A stretch of DNA of 64,000 bases from Methylorubrum rhodesianum (GCF_014199985.1 NZ_JACHOS010000004.1:248001-312000); one strand, 5' to 3'; positions 1 through 10,101 are shown, counted from the first letter of the stretch. Notes: generated from the letters alone by a model not told the origin. Program-made: numbers and translations.

Positions 1-443
1 GCAAGCGGGGGCAATTTGCGGGCAAGCTGAGCCGTTTGGCGGATTGTCCCCAGTGTTTTCCACGGGGAGCCGCGATCCACGTCCGCCCACCGTCCTTGGC
101 GACCTGGCCATGCTGCGCATCGGCCGGCGTCGGATTGTCGACGCATGAAGAATCGAAGACCGCTGGCGCTGTGACGAGCGTCGCCCTTCGCTTCGGTCTA
201 CCGCGATCTTTTCTCCGAGAGACGGCCGCCGCGTTCGAAGCCTTGGGCAAGGCGATCCGCCGAGAGTCTGACAGTGGAGGCCTTGCGCGTGGCGCGGGAG
301 CCAGATCTCACGTACCCGAAGCGAGCCATCGAAGAGCTCGCGGTCGAGACCGTCATCCGTGACCGCGATCCTGATTTCGGGAAGCAGCCGACCCATCGGC
401 CGTTAGACGGTTGGCAGCCGCGCGGCGCTCGCTTGCTTGTCGC
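1..443. other. No supported gene at the left edge
   Basis: Short open frames cross this stretch on the plus strand, but none has a ribosome binding site, a recognisable domain or a composition that stands out from the GC-rich background. The coaA stop codon lies at 444-446. A short plus-strand frame around 274-400 contains a VIRDRDPDF string that faintly recalls integrase cores, but the rest does not match, so I do not call a transposase remnant. Confidence 0.4.
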
Positions 444-1457
444 TCACAACCGCCGGAGCGCCACGCTCTCGATGCGGTGGCTCGGCCCCTTGGCCAGAAT
501 CAGGCTCGCCCGCTGGCGGGTCGGCAGGATGTTGTCGCGCAGGTTCGGCAGGTTGATCGTGGTCCAGAGGCGGTCGGCGATCTCCAGCGCCTCGCTCTCG
601 GCGACCTCGGCATATTTGCGGAAGTAGGAGAGCGGATCGCGGAAGGCGGTCTGGCGCAGGCGCAGGAAGCGATTGACGTACCAGCGGTGCAGATCGTCCT
701 CGTGCCCGTCGAGATAGATCGAGAAGTCAAAGAAGTCGGAGACGAAGGGGATCGCGGTGCCGTCCCGCGGCAGGCGGGCCGGCTGGAGGACGTTGAGGCC
801 CTCGACGATCAGGATATCGGGCGATTCGATCACCTGCTCCTCACCGGGCACCACGTCGTAGACGAGGTGGGAATAGACCGGTGCCGACACCCGCTTGTGG
901 CCGGCCTTGATGTCGGCGAGGAAGCGCAGCAGGGCGGCGCTGTCGTAGCTCTCGGGGAACCCCTTCCGCTCCATCGCGCCCATGCGATGCAGTTCGGCGT
1001 TGGGATGGAGGAAGCCGTCGGTCGTGATGAGATCGACCTTGGGGGTGTTGGGCCAGCGGGCGAGCAGGGCCTTCAGCACCCGCGCCGTCGTCGATTTGCC
1101 GACCGCGACCGAGCCGGCGAGCCCGATGATGTAGGGCACCTTGGCTTCGTGCTCGGCGAGCAGGAAGCGCTGGGTCGCCTTGAACAGCCCCTGCGTCGCC
1201 GCGACGTAGAGCGAGAGCAGGCGCGAGAGCGGCAGGTAGATCGCCACGACCTCCTCGATGGAGATCGGATCATTGAGACTCTGCAGCCGGCCGATATCCT
1301 CGGCCGTCAGCGTCAGCGGGGTGTCCGCGCGAAGCTGGGCCCACTCCTCGCGCGAAAAGATCCGGTAGGGCGAGAGGCGGCTCGGCCCCTGGCCGGTCAC
1401 CGGATTCTGGCGCTCTTCCGGTTCGATCCCGGCCGACGGGATCGGGGCGCCGATCAT
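444..1457 (-). CDS. coaA: Pantothenate kinase (type I)
   Basis: Phosphorylates pantothenate with ATP, the first and usually rate-setting step of coenzyme A synthesis in the cytoplasm. The 337-residue product has the P-loop GSVAVGKST at about 115-123, the downstream TTDGFLHPN segment and the [13 protein letters not shown] region of bacterial CoaA. The length is slightly above the 315-320 residues of E. coli CoaA because of an N-terminal extension. The ATG at 1457 is chosen because it overlaps the hisE stop as ATGA (1454-1457), so translation is probably coupled. The frame stays open further upstream, but that part lies over hisE and looks like noise. Last gene of the his operon. Confidence 0.96.
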   Translation of the reverse strand: MIGAPIPSAGIEPEERQNPVTGQGPSRLSPYRIFSREEWAQLRADTPLTLTAEDIGRLQSLNDPISIEEVVAIYLPLSRLLSLYVAATQGLFKATQRFLLAEHEAKVPYIIGLAGSVAVGKSTTARVLKALLARWPNTPKVDLITTDGFLHPNAELHRMGAMERKGFPESYDSAALLRFLADIKAGHKRVSAPVYSHLVYDVVPGEEQVIESPDILIVEGLNVLQPARLPRDGTAIPFVSDFFDFSIYLDGHEDDLHRWYVNRFLRLRQTAFRDPLSYFRKYAEVAESEALEIADRLWTTINLPNLRDNILPTRQRASLILAKGPSHRIESVALRRL

Positions 1458-1777
1458 GTATGCCTCCGCGCCGCCTTCTCGGCGAGCCCGCTCTGCGCCG
1501 TGCGCCGGCCCAGCTCCGACATCACGTCGTTGAGCGGCACGCCGGCCGCCTTCAGCGTCACGACGAGGTGGTAGAGGACGTCCGCCGCCTCCGACACGAG
1601 CGCCTTGCGGTCGCCCTGCACGGCGGCGATGGCGGCCTCGACCGCCTCCTCGCCGAGCTTCTTGGCAGCTTTGGCCGGACCCTCGGAGAGGAGCTTTGCC
1701 GTATAGGACGTCTCGGGAGGCGTGCCGGCGCGGCTGTCCACGAGGGCGGCGAGATCGTCGAGGCTGAACTTGGTCAT
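1454..1777 (-). CDS. hisE: Phosphoribosyl-ATP pyrophosphatase
   Basis: Hydrolyses phosphoribosyl-ATP to phosphoribosyl-AMP, step 2 of histidine synthesis. The 107-residue protein carries the MazG-like all-alpha signature: [12 protein letters not shown] and the metal-binding [13 protein letters not shown] helix. The start at MTKFSLDDL (1777) fits the family; the upstream extension of the frame is not family-like. It is a stand-alone HisE, not a HisIE fusion, as is usual in alphaproteobacteria. It lies downstream of hisF and its stop overlaps the coaA start by four bases. Confidence 0.95.
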   Translation of the reverse strand: MTKFSLDDLAALVDSRAGTPPETSYTAKLLSEGPAKAAKKLGEEAVEAAIAAVQGDRKALVSEAADVLYHLVVTLKAAGVPLNDVMSELGRRTAQSGLAEKAARRHT

Positions 1778-1897
1778 CAGATGCGCAAACGGAAACCCGT
1801 ACATGCGGCATCGCATGATCGGATACCGGCGCTTCGGACCCTGCGCAGGCTCTGCCCCCCGGTCAAGGGGCGCGAACACCCGCCCACCGCTTACCCG

Positions 1898-2674
1898 TTA
1901 CGGATCGAGCCGCATCGCAAGTCCGGCGGCGGCCATGTGGCTCTTGGCCTCGCCAACGGTGTGGTGGCCGAAATGGAAGATCGAGGCGGCCAGCACGGCG
2001 CTCGCGCCGCCGTCGCGCACGCCCGCCACGAGGTCGTCGAGGCCGCCGACACCGCCGGAGGCGATGACCGGCACCTTCACCGCGTCCGCGATGGCGCGGG
2101 TGAGCGCAAGGTCGTAGCCGGAGCGGGTGCCGTCCTTGTCCATGGAGGTGACGAGCAGTTCGCCCGCGCCGCGGTCGGACACCTTGCGGGCGAACTCCAC
2201 CGCGTCGATGCCGGTCGGATTGCGCCCGCCATGGGTGAAGATCTCCCAGCGCTCGGCCTCGCCGGGCACGGAGACGCGCTTGGCGTCGATCGCCACGACG
2301 ATGCACTGGTCGCCGAACTTCTCCGCCGCCTCGGCGACGAAGTCGGGGTTCTTCACGGCCGCCGTGTTGATGCCGACCTTGTCGGCACCCGCGAGCAGCA
2401 GCGTGCGGACGTCGGAGACGGTGCGCACCCCGCCACCCACGGTCAAGGGCATGAAGCAGGCCTCGGCCGTGCGGCTCACCACGTCGAGCAGGGTACCCCG
2501 GTCTTCATGGCTCGCGGTGATGTCGAGGAAGCAGAGCTCGTCGGCGCCGGCCGCGTCGTAGGCCTTGGCCGACTCGACGGGATCGCCGGCGTCGCGCAGT
2601 TCGAGGAACTGCACGCCCTTCACGACGCGCCCGTCCTTCACGTCGAGGCAGGGGATGATGCGGGTCTTGAGCAC
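1898..2674 (-). CDS. hisF: Imidazole glycerol phosphate synthase, cyclase subunit
   Basis: Cyclises PRFAR with ammonia from HisH to imidazole glycerol phosphate and AICAR. The 258-residue beta/alpha barrel starts [15 protein letters not shown], so catalytic Asp11 is present. The second half-barrel has the matching VVAIDAK strand with the second catalytic Asp near 130, and phosphate-binding glycines in GGGVRT and ASGGVGG. Length is normal for HisF. It is preceded by hisA with a 47-base gap and followed by hisE on the same strand. Confidence 0.97.
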   Translation of the reverse strand: MLKTRIIPCLDVKDGRVVKGVQFLELRDAGDPVESAKAYDAAGADELCFLDITASHEDRGTLLDVVSRTAEACFMPLTVGGGVRTVSDVRTLLLAGADKVGINTAAVKNPDFVAEAAEKFGDQCIVVAIDAKRVSVPGEAERWEIFTHGGRNPTGIDAVEFARKVSDRGAGELLVTSMDKDGTRSGYDLALTRAIADAVKVPVIASGGVGGLDDLVAGVRDGGASAVLAASIFHFGHHTVGEAKSHMAAAGLAMRLDP

Positions 2675-2721
2675 GCTCAGAGGCCTTCAGGCTGACAGGA
2701 CCGGCGGTCGCCGCTTGGCGA

Positions 2722-3465
2722 TCATGCGGCGCTTCCCTTGGCGCGGGCGATCGCGGCCAGCGCCTCCTTCGGATCGATGCGCCCGTCGTAGAGGGCGCGC
2801 CCGGTGATGGCGCCGGCGAGCACGGCGCAATCGGGTTCCAGCAGGCGCTCGACATCCGCCATCGAGGCGAGGCCGCCCGAGGCGATGACGGGGATTTTGA
2901 CGGCCGAGGCCAGGGCCAGCGTCATCTCGATGTTGAGGCCCTTCAGGATGCCGTCGCGGGCGATGTCGGTGTAGATGATGGCGGCGACGCCCGCATCCTC
3001 GAAGCGGCGCCCGAGCTCCTCCGCCGTCATGCTGGAGGTCTGCGCCCAGCCCTCGACCGCGACGCGCCCGTCCTTGGCGTCGATGCCGACGGCGATCCGG
3101 CCGGGATGGCGGCGGGCCGCCTCGTGCACGAAGGCGGGGTCGCGCACCGCCGCGGTGCCGATGATGACCCGGCTCACGCCCTTCTCCAGCCAGCCTTCGA
3201 GGGTGCGCATCTCGCGTACGCCGCCGCCGAGCTGCACCGGCAGCTTGATCCGAGCCAGGATCGCGTCGACGGCGGCGGCGTTGCGCGGTGCGCCGGCGAA
3301 GGCTCCGTCGAGATCCACCACGTGGAGCCAGGAGAAGCCCTGCATCTCGAAGGCTTCGGCCTGTGCCGCGGGATCGTCGTTGAAAACCTTGGCCTGGGCC
3401 ATGTCGCCCTGAACGAGGCGGACGCAGCGCCCTTCCTTGAGGTCGATGGCCGGATACAGGATCAC
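2722..3465 (-). CDS. hisA: ProFAR isomerase (1-(5-phosphoribosyl)-5-[(5-phosphoribosylamino)methylideneamino]imidazole-4-carboxamide isomerase)
   Basis: Amadori isomerase converting ProFAR to PRFAR in histidine synthesis. The 247-residue protein begins [21 protein letters not shown] with catalytic Asp8. The second catalytic Asp follows in the YTDIARDG segment, and phosphate loops GGGVRE and ASGGLAS are both visible. It is a half-barrel duplication related to HisF. It lies between hisH and hisF on the minus strand; the 42-base gap to hisH suggests one transcript. Confidence 0.97.
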   Translation of the reverse strand: MILYPAIDLKEGRCVRLVQGDMAQAKVFNDDPAAQAEAFEMQGFSWLHVVDLDGAFAGAPRNAAAVDAILARIKLPVQLGGGVREMRTLEGWLEKGVSRVIIGTAAVRDPAFVHEAARRHPGRIAVGIDAKDGRVAVEGWAQTSSMTAEELGRRFEDAGVAAIIYTDIARDGILKGLNIEMTLALASAVKIPVIASGGLASMADVERLLEPDCAVLAGAITGRALYDGRIDPKEALAAIARAKGSAA

Positions 3466-3507
3466 GCGTGGACTCGCCGGAAACGATGTGTCGGAAAGCG
3501 GGCGCCC

Positions 3508-4170
3508 TCAGGGGCGCCAGCGCAGGAAGTTGCCGAGAAGCGCGAGGCCGAGGCGCTGGCTCTTCTCGGGGTGGAACTGAGTGCCGGCGATGTTGTCGCG
3601 CGCGACCATCGCCGTGACCGGACCGCCGTACTCGGCATGGGCGACCACGTCCGCCGGCTCGGCGGCGCGCAGCGCGAAGCTGTGAACGAAATACGCGTGG
3701 AGCCCGCCCTCCCCGATCTCGATGTCGCGCAGCAGCGCGTGCTCGCGGTCGAGATGCAGGGTGTTCCAGCCCATATGCGGGATCTTGAGAGCCGGGTCGG
3801 CCGGCTCGAGCGGGGCCACGTCGCCGGGGATCCAGTTCAGCCCCGCCGTCTCCTCGTATTCGAGGCCGCGGCTCGCCATCAGCTGCATGCCGACGCAGAT
3901 GCCGAGGAACGGTTTGCCCCGTGTCTTCACCGCCTCGGTCATGGCCTCGACCATGCCGGGCACCGCGTCGAGGCCGCGGCGGCAATCGGCGTAGGCGCCG
4001 ACGCCGGGCAGCACCACGCGGTCGGCTCCGGTGACGGCCTCCGGCACGTCCGTGACGAGAATGCGGGTGTCGTCGAGCCCGGCCTCGCGGGCCGCGCGCT
4101 CGAAGGCCTTGGCCGCCGAGTGAAGGTTGCCCGAACCGTAATCGATGATCGCGACGGTCTGTTCGCTCAC
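3508..4170 (-). CDS. hisH: Imidazole glycerol phosphate synthase, glutaminase subunit
   Basis: Class I glutamine amidotransferase that hydrolyses glutamine and channels ammonia to HisF. The 220-residue product starts with GTG ([15 protein letters not shown]). The nucleophile is Cys92 in [12 protein letters not shown], and His200 and Glu202 lie in QFHPEKSQ, completing the triad. The GTG start at 4170 overlaps the stop of the upstream DUF2628 gene as GTGA (4167-4170), which supports both the start and translational coupling. The open frame continues upstream but there it shadows the DUF2628 gene. Confidence 0.96.
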   Translation of the reverse strand: MSEQTVAIIDYGSGNLHSAAKAFERAAREAGLDDTRILVTDVPEAVTGADRVVLPGVGAYADCRRGLDAVPGMVEAMTEAVKTRGKPFLGICVGMQLMASRGLEYEETAGLNWIPGDVAPLEPADPALKIPHMGWNTLHLDREHALLRDIEIGEGGLHAYFVHSFALRAAEPADVVAHAEYGGPVTAMVARDNIAGTQFHPEKSQRLGLALLGNFLRWRP

Positions 4171-4670
4171 CGTCCACCCTCGCTCGCGGGAAAAAGGCCG
4201 ATCACGGCGTCGTCGCCGCGCCGATGGGTCGGGCGCGCCACGGCCGTCATATCGGCCCCCGTCGCGATGCCCCCCGGGATCGTGTCCGCATCGAGCCAGC
4301 GGGCGGCGGCCTTCAACTCGGCCTCCTCCTGCGAGCCCGCCATCACCGCGTCCCGCGCAGGCTTGCCGCGGCGGCCATAGGTCCAGCGGCGCAGGCTCGA
4401 GGCCTCCATGCCGATCAGCAGGCTCGCCAGCCCCGTGGCCACCAGTGCCGCGAAGGGTGAGAGGCCGAGCGCGCGGCCGGCGAACGCGAGCAAGACGAGC
4501 CCGGCCAGCACGAGGAGCGACGCCAGCCAGAGGCGGTGACGCACGAACCACAGGACCGTGAAGGCGAAGGCTCCCCATGAGAAGCCGTCGCGCACGAGGT
4601 GCGCCTGCTCCAGCGCGCGGGGATCTCCGCGAACCGAGCCCTCGGGAACGTGCAGCGTGTAGGTCCGCAT
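4167..4670 (-). CDS. DUF2628-type membrane protein inside the his operon
   Basis: A 167-residue protein of unknown function. The N-terminal part (MRTYTLHVP...[13 protein letters not shown]) with a Trp- and Phe-rich hydrophobic stretch is typical of DUF2628. Hydrophobic segments lie near residues 31-48, 50-65 and 70-88, so it is probably an inner-membrane protein with a cytoplasmic C-terminal tail. It sits between hisB and hisH; four bases overlap hisH. The same placement is known in other Hyphomicrobiales his operons, which suggests a conserved but unexplained partnership. No catalytic motif is visible. Confidence 0.85.
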   Translation of the reverse strand: MRTYTLHVPEGSVRGDPRALEQAHLVRDGFSWGAFAFTVLWFVRHRLWLASLLVLAGLVLLAFAGRALGLSPFAALVATGLASLLIGMEASSLRRWTYGRRGKPARDAVMAGSQEEAELKAAARWLDADTIPGGIATGADMTAVARPTHRRGDDAVIGLFPASEGGR

Positions 4671-4692
4671 CCTCGCTCCTCCTCAAACGGTC

Positions 4693-5280
4693 TCAGAGCG
4701 ATCCCTTGGTCGAGGGAACGCGGCCCTCCTCGCGCGGGTCGATGGCGACCGCCTTCCGCAAGGTCCGGGCCAAACCCTTGAACACGCTCTCGGCGATGTG
4801 GTGCGCATTCTCGCCGTAAAGCGTCTCGACGTGCAGCGTAATTCCGGCATTCATCGCGAAAGCCTGAAAGAACTCCCGCACCAGTTCCGTGTCGAACTGG
4901 CCGATCTTCTCCACACGAAAGCTCGTACGGAAAACCAGGAACGGCCGACCCGAAATATCGATCGCGACGCGGCTCAGCGTCTCGTCCATCGGCAGGTGGA
5001 TGTCAGCGTAGCGGGCGATGCCGCGCTTGTCGCCGAGCGCCTTCGCCACCGCCTGTCCGAGCGCGATGCCGGTATCCTCGGCGGTGTGGTGCTGATCGAC
5101 GTGAAGGTCGCCTTCGACCTTGATCGTCACGTCGAACAGACCGTGCCGGGCAAACAGCTCCAGCATGTGGTCGAGAAAGCCGATCCCGGTCGAGATCTCG
5201 GCCTTGCCGGTGCCGTCGAGATCGATCGAAACGGAAACGTCGGTCTCCGCCGTGCGGCGGCTGATGCTGGCTGTACGCAT
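4693..5280 (-). CDS. hisB: Imidazoleglycerol-phosphate dehydratase
   Basis: Dehydrates imidazole glycerol phosphate to imidazole acetol phosphate, step 6 of histidine synthesis. The 195-residue product has the Mn-binding signatures [31 protein letters not shown] and [18 protein letters not shown]. It is the stand-alone dehydratase, without the phosphatase half seen in E. coli HisB. The start at [13 protein letters not shown] (5280) fits the family; an upstream in-frame ATG would add about 27 unrelated residues. It is the first gene of the operon, so the operon promoter should lie in 5281-5468, shared with the divergent phosphoesterase gene. Confidence 0.97.
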   Translation of the reverse strand: MRTASISRRTAETDVSVSIDLDGTGKAEISTGIGFLDHMLELFARHGLFDVTIKVEGDLHVDQHHTAEDTGIALGQAVAKALGDKRGIARYADIHLPMDETLSRVAIDISGRPFLVFRTSFRVEKIGQFDTELVREFFQAFAMNAGITLHVETLYGENAHHIAESVFKGLARTLRKAVAIDPREEGRVPSTKGSL

Positions 5281-5468
5281 CGCGTGCTGGTTGTCTGATC
5301 CTGGAACGGTCGCGGGCCTCGATGACCGGCCGCGCCCGCCTTGTAGTGTGGAATGCCCCATCGGGGGAAGGGTTTTGGCGCTCGCCCCCCATGAACCGAC
5401 GCGCCCGTCATCCGGCGGTCATGCGGCGGGGCCAGCCTTCCGCGCTCGTTGGGCCGAGAGGAGCCGCC

Positions 5469-6374
5469 ATGCTGTCCCGCCGTTCCGTCCTCGCCGCCAG
5501 CGCCGCGCTCATCGCCGGCAAGGCCAGTGCTGCCGACCGCCGGTTGCGCTTCGGCGTGATCGCGGACCCCCAATATGCCGAGGCGCCGCCGAACCCGGCC
5601 CTCGGCCGGTACTACGCCAACAGTCTCGACAAATTGCGGGCCGCGGTCGCCACCCTGAACCGGGAAGACCTGAGCTTCGTCGTAACGCTCGGCGACATCA
5701 TCGACCGCGACGTGGCAAGCTACGACAGGATCCTGCCGATCTACCGGTCGCTTCGCCACGAAACCCGTTTCGTGCTCGGCAATCACGATTTCGACGTGGC
5801 GCCCGACCACCGTGGCCGGGTGACGAGCCTGCTCGGGCTGGACGCCGCGTACTACGATTTCGCGGCCGGCGGGACGCGATTCATGGTGCTGGACGGCAGC
5901 GACGTGTCGCTTTTCGGACCTCCGCCGAACGATCCGCGCCGGACGCTGGCCGCGGAGCGATTGAAGCGGGCCGAGGCGACCGGCCTCGTCAACGCCAAAC
6001 CGTGGAACGGCTCGCTGAGCGATGTCCAGTTCGCGTGGCTGGAGCAATGCCTGCAGGCGGCGCGGGCGGCCGGCGAGCGTGTCGTCGTGCTCAACCACTA
6101 TCCCGTCGCCCCGGACAACCCGCACAATCTCTGGGATGCGGACCGGATCACCACGCTTCTGGGCCGCCAGCCGCACGTGATGGCTTACTTCAACGGCCAC
6201 AATCATGCGGGCAACTACGCCGAGCGCGACGGAATCCACTACGTCAACTTCCACGGCATGGTAGACACGCCGGACAGCTCGGCCTTCGCCGTCGTCGAGA
6301 TCGCGGGCGATCGTCTCGAGATCCAGGGGTTCGGCCGCGAGCCGAGCCGTTCGCTGACCCTCAAGCCCGCCTGA
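5469..6374 (+). CDS. Tat-exported metallophosphoesterase
   Basis: Calcineurin-like phosphoesterase of 301 residues, probably periplasmic. Residues 1-21 form a twin-arginine signal (SRRSVLAASAALIAG) ending in ASA. Metal ligands follow in order: DPQ near 33, GDIIDRD at 75-81, GNHD at 104-107 and a C-terminal GHNHAG near 243. The DPQ form of the first motif and overall length resemble the ADP-ribose/CDP-alcohol diphosphatase group, but substrate cannot be fixed from sequence. The ATG at 5469 is preceded by GAGAGGA, a good ribosome binding site, which decides it over upstream in-frame starts. Confidence 0.85.
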   Translation: MLSRRSVLAASAALIAGKASAADRRLRFGVIADPQYAEAPPNPALGRYYANSLDKLRAAVATLNREDLSFVVTLGDIIDRDVASYDRILPIYRSLRHETRFVLGNHDFDVAPDHRGRVTSLLGLDAAYYDFAAGGTRFMVLDGSDVSLFGPPPNDPRRTLAAERLKRAEATGLVNAKPWNGSLSDVQFAWLEQCLQAARAAGERVVVLNHYPVAPDNPHNLWDADRITTLLGRQPHVMAYFNGHNHAGNYAERDGIHYVNFHGMVDTPDSSAFAVVEIAGDRLEIQGFGREPSRSLTLKPA

Positions 6375-6409
6375 GGACGCCCGTGCTCCGGTGGATCGGA
6401 GCCCGTTTC

Positions 6410-6673
6410 ATGCGTCGACTGACCGCTGCGCTTCTCCTGTCGATCACGGCCTCGCCCGCTCTGGCGGCCTTCCCGTGCGACGAGCTGTGGGGCGAGCGCA
6501 ACGCGATCTACAAGGATGCCGGCTACTGCTTCCGCACCGAGCGCGCGATCCGCGCCTTCGGCAATGCCGGCTGCAAGTACGACGAGCTGGCCGACGTGCC
6601 GCTCTCCGCACGCCAGCGCGCCGACATCGCCGACATCCAGCGCCAGGAACGCGCCGCCGGCTGCGCCCGCTGA
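6410..6673 (+). CDS. Small secreted YARHG-like protein
   Basis: An 87-residue protein with a clear signal peptide (MRRLTAALLLSITASPALA). The mature part reads FPCDELWGERNAIYKDAGYC followed by a stretch rich in Arg, Ala and charged residues; this NxIYxxxGYCF pattern is that of the YARHG domain, thought to be extracellular. Cysteines in FPCDE, GYCF, GCKY and near the C-terminus could form disulfides. It lies 35 bases after the phosphoesterase on the same strand, so the two may be co-transcribed. Function is unknown. Confidence 0.75.
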   Translation: MRRLTAALLLSITASPALAAFPCDELWGERNAIYKDAGYCFRTERAIRAFGNAGCKYDELADVPLSARQRADIADIQRQERAAGCAR

Positions 6674-6707
6674 GGCTTTCCGTAGACACCCACCATCACC
6701 GCGAGAG

Positions 6708-6767
6708 CCCCTCTCTCAGGTGGGGAGAGGGGAACGCGTTTTCGACCGCTTCGACGGTCCGTCGAAG
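6708..6767. terminator. Two short inverted repeats between convergent genes
   Basis: CCCCTCTC (6708-6715) pairs with GAGAGGGG (6725-6732) across a 9-base loop, and CTTCGACGG (6749-6757) pairs with CCGTCGAAG (6759-6767) almost without a loop. They lie between the ends of the YARHG-like gene and mtnP, where a bidirectional terminator is expected. There is no T run, so function is inferred from position only. The first palindrome resembles GC-rich intergenic repeats common in this group. Confidence 0.4.
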
Positions 6768-6774
6768 AAGCGCG

Positions 6775-7650
6775 TTAGACGTTCAGCACCCGTCCGGCCA
6801 CGGCATCGAGTTTCGCCACCAGCTCAGGATCGCGGTGGGCAGGCGCCGTCATGATCGCGCCATCGAGCGCCCGGTGCGAGCCCGCGGGGCACGGCTCGCG
6901 CTCCGCCGGGAAGTCGCGGGCGACGCGGGCGACGAGCTGGGCCGCCTTGCCGGCATTGGCCCGGGCCACCGCGACCACGGAGGCCACGTCGACGCTGTCG
7001 TGGCTCGGGTGCCAGCAATCGTAATCCGTCACCATGGCGATGGTGGCGTAGGTGATCTCGGCCTCGCGGGCGAGCTTGGCCTCCGGCATGTTGGTCATGC
7101 CGATCACGTCGAAATTCGCGGCCTTGTAGTGCTTCGACTCGCTGAGGGTCGAGAATTGCGGCCCTTCCATGCAGACATAGGTGCCGCCCTTATGCACCGA
7201 GATGCCCTCGGCTTCCGCAGCGGCGGCAATACGCTTCTGCAGCGCCGGCCCGACCGGGTGGGCGAAGGGTACGTGGGCGACGCAGCCATTGCCGAAGAAC
7301 GAGGTGGCGCGGCCGAAGGTGCGGTCCACGAACTGATCGACCAGCACGAACAGGCCGGGATGCAGCTCGTTGCGGAACGATCCGCAGGCGGACAGCGAGA
7401 CGATGTCGGTGACGCCTGCGCGCTTCATCACGTCGATATTGGCGCGGTAGTTGATGCCGGTGGGCGAAAAACGGTGGCCGCGACCGTGGCGGGCCAGGAA
7501 CACCACCTTGGTCTGACCGATGCGGCCGATGCGCAGCGCGTCGGAGGGTTCGCCCCAGGGCGAGGCGATCGTCTCCTCGCGGACATCCTCCAGGCCGGGA
7601 AGGTCGTAGACGCCCGAGCCGCCGATCACGCCGAGAACCGCTGCCGTCAT
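6775..7650 (-). CDS. mtnP: S-methyl-5'-thioadenosine phosphorylase
   Basis: Phosphorolytic cleavage of 5'-methylthioadenosine to adenine and 5-methylthioribose-1-phosphate, the first step of methionine salvage and of removing a polyamine-synthesis by-product. The 291-residue protein has the phosphate loop GGSGVYDLPGL at 10-20, the LARHGRGH motif, the YRANIDVMKRAGV segment and the substrate-binding CMEGPQFSTLSES stretch with the Met that marks MTA/purine phosphorylases. Start MTAAVLGVIGG (7650). No other salvage genes (mtnA, mtnK) are in the window. Confidence 0.94.
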   Translation of the reverse strand: MTAAVLGVIGGSGVYDLPGLEDVREETIASPWGEPSDALRIGRIGQTKVVFLARHGRGHRFSPTGINYRANIDVMKRAGVTDIVSLSACGSFRNELHPGLFVLVDQFVDRTFGRATSFFGNGCVAHVPFAHPVGPALQKRIAAAAEAEGISVHKGGTYVCMEGPQFSTLSESKHYKAANFDVIGMTNMPEAKLAREAEITYATIAMVTDYDCWHPSHDSVDVASVVAVARANAGKAAQLVARVARDFPAEREPCPAGSHRALDGAIMTAPAHRDPELVAKLDAVAGRVLNV

Positions 7651-7809
7651 GCAAGTATCCCTTGTGGTATGGCCGAAACTCGCGCAGCCCCCACCGCGCG
7701 ACTTCCTCGCGGGACCGGGCATAAGGATCGGCAATGACGTTTTGAATGCGCGCGGATCGGCACGTCCGGCGATGAACGACCTTTACCGCAGGCCTCCCTC
7801 GACACGCAA

Positions 7810-7830
7810 ACGGGCCCGCGAGGGGCCCGT
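7810..7830 (-). terminator. Terminator hairpin after the cytochrome bc1 operon
   Basis: ACGGGCCC (7810-7817) and GGGCCCGT (7823-7830) form a perfect 8-base stem with a 5-base loop. Read on the minus strand it is followed by a short TTTG tract. It lies 26 bases beyond the cytochrome c1 stop codon, the expected place for the operon terminator. Confidence 0.6.
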
Positions 7831-7855
7831 TCGTCCGTCCGATCCGGTGATCCGG

Positions 7856-8749
7856 TCAGTAGGTCTTGTGCAGCTCGGGCTGGAGGCCGTGCACCTCGCC
7901 GCCGACCTTCTTCCAGATCTGCTTCTTCACGTAATAGAGCAGACCGGCCAGCACGATGAGGAACAGGATCACGCGAAGGCCCAGCGCCTTGCGAGCCATC
8001 ATGTGCGGCTCGGCCGCCCAAGCCATGAAGGCCGAGACGTCGCGCGAATACTGATCGACGGTCTCCGGCACGACCGGCTCACCCTTGTCGTTCTTCGGAT
8101 AGGTGATCTGACCGTCGCTGAGCGGGTTCGGCATCGCGATCACGTGGCCGGGATAGTATTTGTTGTAGTAGCCGCTGTCCGGCATCGTGAAGCCCTTCGG
8201 AGCCTCCTCGTAGCCGTTCAAGAGCGCGTGGATGTAGTCGACGCCCTGCTCGGAATAGCCGGTGAAGGGCAGCGCATCGAAGACGAAGAGCGGGAAGCCG
8301 CGCTCGTAGGTGCGGGCCTTGGCCAGCACCGAGAAGTCCGGCGGCGCCTTGCCGCCGTTGGCGGCAGCGGCGGCCTTGTCGTTCGGGAAGGGCGGCGGGA
8401 AGCGGTCGGCCGGACGGGCCGGACGCTCCTTCTCGGCTCCCGAATCGTCGAGCTCCTTGACGCTGTAGGTCTCGGCGAGTGCCTTGACCTGCCCTTCCGT
8501 GAAGCCCGGACCGCCCGGCTCCGCGAGGTTACGGAAGGCCACGAGCCGCATGGAGTGGCAGTTGGCGCAGACCTCTTTGTAGACCTGGAAGCCGCGCTGG
8601 AGCTGCGCCTGGTCGAAGCGGCCGAACATGCCGGCGAAGCTCCACTTCTCCCGCGGCGGATTGGTGCCGTGTCCGTCTTCGGCCAGCGCCGAGCCGGCAC
8701 CGAGGGAGGCCGCGAGCAGGGCCGCGGCGGCGAGACGTGCGATGCGCAT
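7856..8749 (-). CDS. petC: Cytochrome c1 of the bc1 complex
   Basis: Membrane-anchored c-type cytochrome that takes electrons from the Rieske protein and passes them to soluble cytochrome c. The 297-residue protein has a signal peptide (1-23), haem site CANCH at 61-65, the axial-Met region around AMPNPLSDG, and a C-terminal membrane anchor (VILFLIVLAGLLYYV) followed by basic residues. The start MRIARLAAAA (8749) gives a proper signal peptide; upstream open frame overlaps petB. Third gene of the fbc operon, 22 bases after petB. Confidence 0.96.
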   Translation of the reverse strand: MRIARLAAAALLAASLGAGSALAEDGHGTNPPREKWSFAGMFGRFDQAQLQRGFQVYKEVCANCHSMRLVAFRNLAEPGGPGFTEGQVKALAETYSVKELDDSGAEKERPARPADRFPPPFPNDKAAAAANGGKAPPDFSVLAKARTYERGFPLFVFDALPFTGYSEQGVDYIHALLNGYEEAPKGFTMPDSGYYNKYYPGHVIAMPNPLSDGQITYPKNDKGEPVVPETVDQYSRDVSAFMAWAAEPHMMARKALGLRVILFLIVLAGLLYYVKKQIWKKVGGEVHGLQPELHKTY

Positions 8750-8771
8750 CGTTGTTCTCTCCCTCTGGCCC

Positions 8772-10064
8772 TTAGGCGCGCTTGGCCGGTTCGGCCGCGG
8801 CACCCGCGGGCAGGCCGGATCCGCTCACCTGCTTGCCCGGACCGGTTACGGTCTCGAGGATCGAGCCCGGCAGACGATCCGGCGTCTCGAACAGGCCGAC
8901 CAGCGGCATGACGATGAGGAAGTGGGCGAAGTAGTAGACCGTGCAGATCCGCGAGGCGAGCACGTAGCCGCCCTCCGGGGGCTTGGCGCCGAGCCAGCCG
9001 AGCAGGATGGCGTTGACGAGGAAGACCCAGAAGAACACCCGGTAGACCGGACGGTAGTTGCAGGAGCGGACCCGCGAGGTGTCGAGCCAGGGCGCGAAGG
9101 CCAGGATCAGCACCGCGCCGAACATCAGGATGACGCCGCCGAGCTTATCGGGAACCGCGCGCAGGATCGCGTAGAAAGGCAGGAAGTACCATTCCGGCAC
9201 GATGTGCGCGGGCGTCACGGACGGGTTGGCGGGGACGTAGTTGTCGGCGTGACCGAGATAGTTCGGCTGGTAGAAGATGAACCAAGCGAACAGGATCATG
9301 AACACCACCACCGCGAACACGTCCTTGACCGTCGCGTAGGGGGTGAAGGGCACGGCGTCCTTGCTCGACTTGATCGGGATGCCGGCGGGGTTGTTCTGGC
9401 CCGTCACGTGCAGCGCCCAGACGTGCAGGACGACGACGCCGGCAATCATCCAGGGCAGCAGGAAGTGCAGCGAGAAGAAGCGGTTGATGGTCGGATTGCC
9501 GACGGAGTAGCCGCCCCAGAGCAGGCTCTGGATCGTGTCGCCGACGACCGGGATCGCCGCCAGGATGTTGGTGATGACGGTGGCGCCCCAGAAGCTCATC
9601 TGGCCCCACGGCAGGGTGTAGCCGAGGAAGGCGGTGGCCATCATCAGCAGGTAGATGATGACGCCGAGCAGGTAGAGCACCTCGCGCGGGGCCTTGTAGG
9701 ACCCGTAATAGAGGTTGCGGAAGATGTGGACGTAGACCGCTACGAAGAACATCGACGCGCCGTTGGCGTGCGCGTAGCGCAGCAGCCAGCCGTAGTTCAC
9801 GTCGCGCATGATGTGCTCGACGCTCTCGAACGCGTTGCTCGCATTCGGATCGTAGTGCATCGCCAGCCAGACGCCGGTGATGATCTGGATTCCGAGAAAC
9901 GCGATCAGGATCGCGCCGAAAGTCCAGAAGTAGTTGAGGTTACGCGGAACCGGAAAGGCGACGAAGGACGAGTGCACCAGCCCGACCAGCGGCAGCCGTG
10001 ACTCGAACCACTTCGCGAGGCGGCTCTTGGGTACGTAGGTCGAGGTCGCGTGTGCGCTGCTCAT
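8772..10064 (-). CDS. petB: Cytochrome b of the bc1 complex
   Basis: Core quinol-oxidising subunit that carries haems bL and bH. The 430-residue polytopic membrane protein has the expected paired His helices ([10 protein letters not shown] region, [36 protein letters not shown]), the ef-loop [13 protein letters not shown] of the Qo site, and the [10 protein letters not shown] cd-helix sequence. Its length corresponds to full-length mitochondrial-type cytochrome b rather than the split b6/IV form. Operon order is Rieske, cyt b, cyt c1 on the minus strand, with a 37-base gap after petA. Confidence 0.98.
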   Translation of the reverse strand: MSSAHATSTYVPKSRLAKWFESRLPLVGLVHSSFVAFPVPRNLNYFWTFGAILIAFLGIQIITGVWLAMHYDPNASNAFESVEHIMRDVNYGWLLRYAHANGASMFFVAVYVHIFRNLYYGSYKAPREVLYLLGVIIYLLMMATAFLGYTLPWGQMSFWGATVITNILAAIPVVGDTIQSLLWGGYSVGNPTINRFFSLHFLLPWMIAGVVVLHVWALHVTGQNNPAGIPIKSSKDAVPFTPYATVKDVFAVVVFMILFAWFIFYQPNYLGHADNYVPANPSVTPAHIVPEWYFLPFYAILRAVPDKLGGVILMFGAVLILAFAPWLDTSRVRSCNYRPVYRVFFWVFLVNAILLGWLGAKPPEGGYVLASRICTVYYFAHFLIVMPLVGLFETPDRLPGSILETVTGPGKQVSGSGLPAGAAAEPAKRA

Positions 10065-10101
10065 CGGTTTGCCCGCTCCGGCTTCTCGTGTCCCGTTGTT
10101 G

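Noticed and set aside
274..400. Short frame with VIRDRDPDF, faintly like an integrase core
   Set aside because: No other transposase residues, no inverted repeats and no partner frame; too short to support a mobile element.
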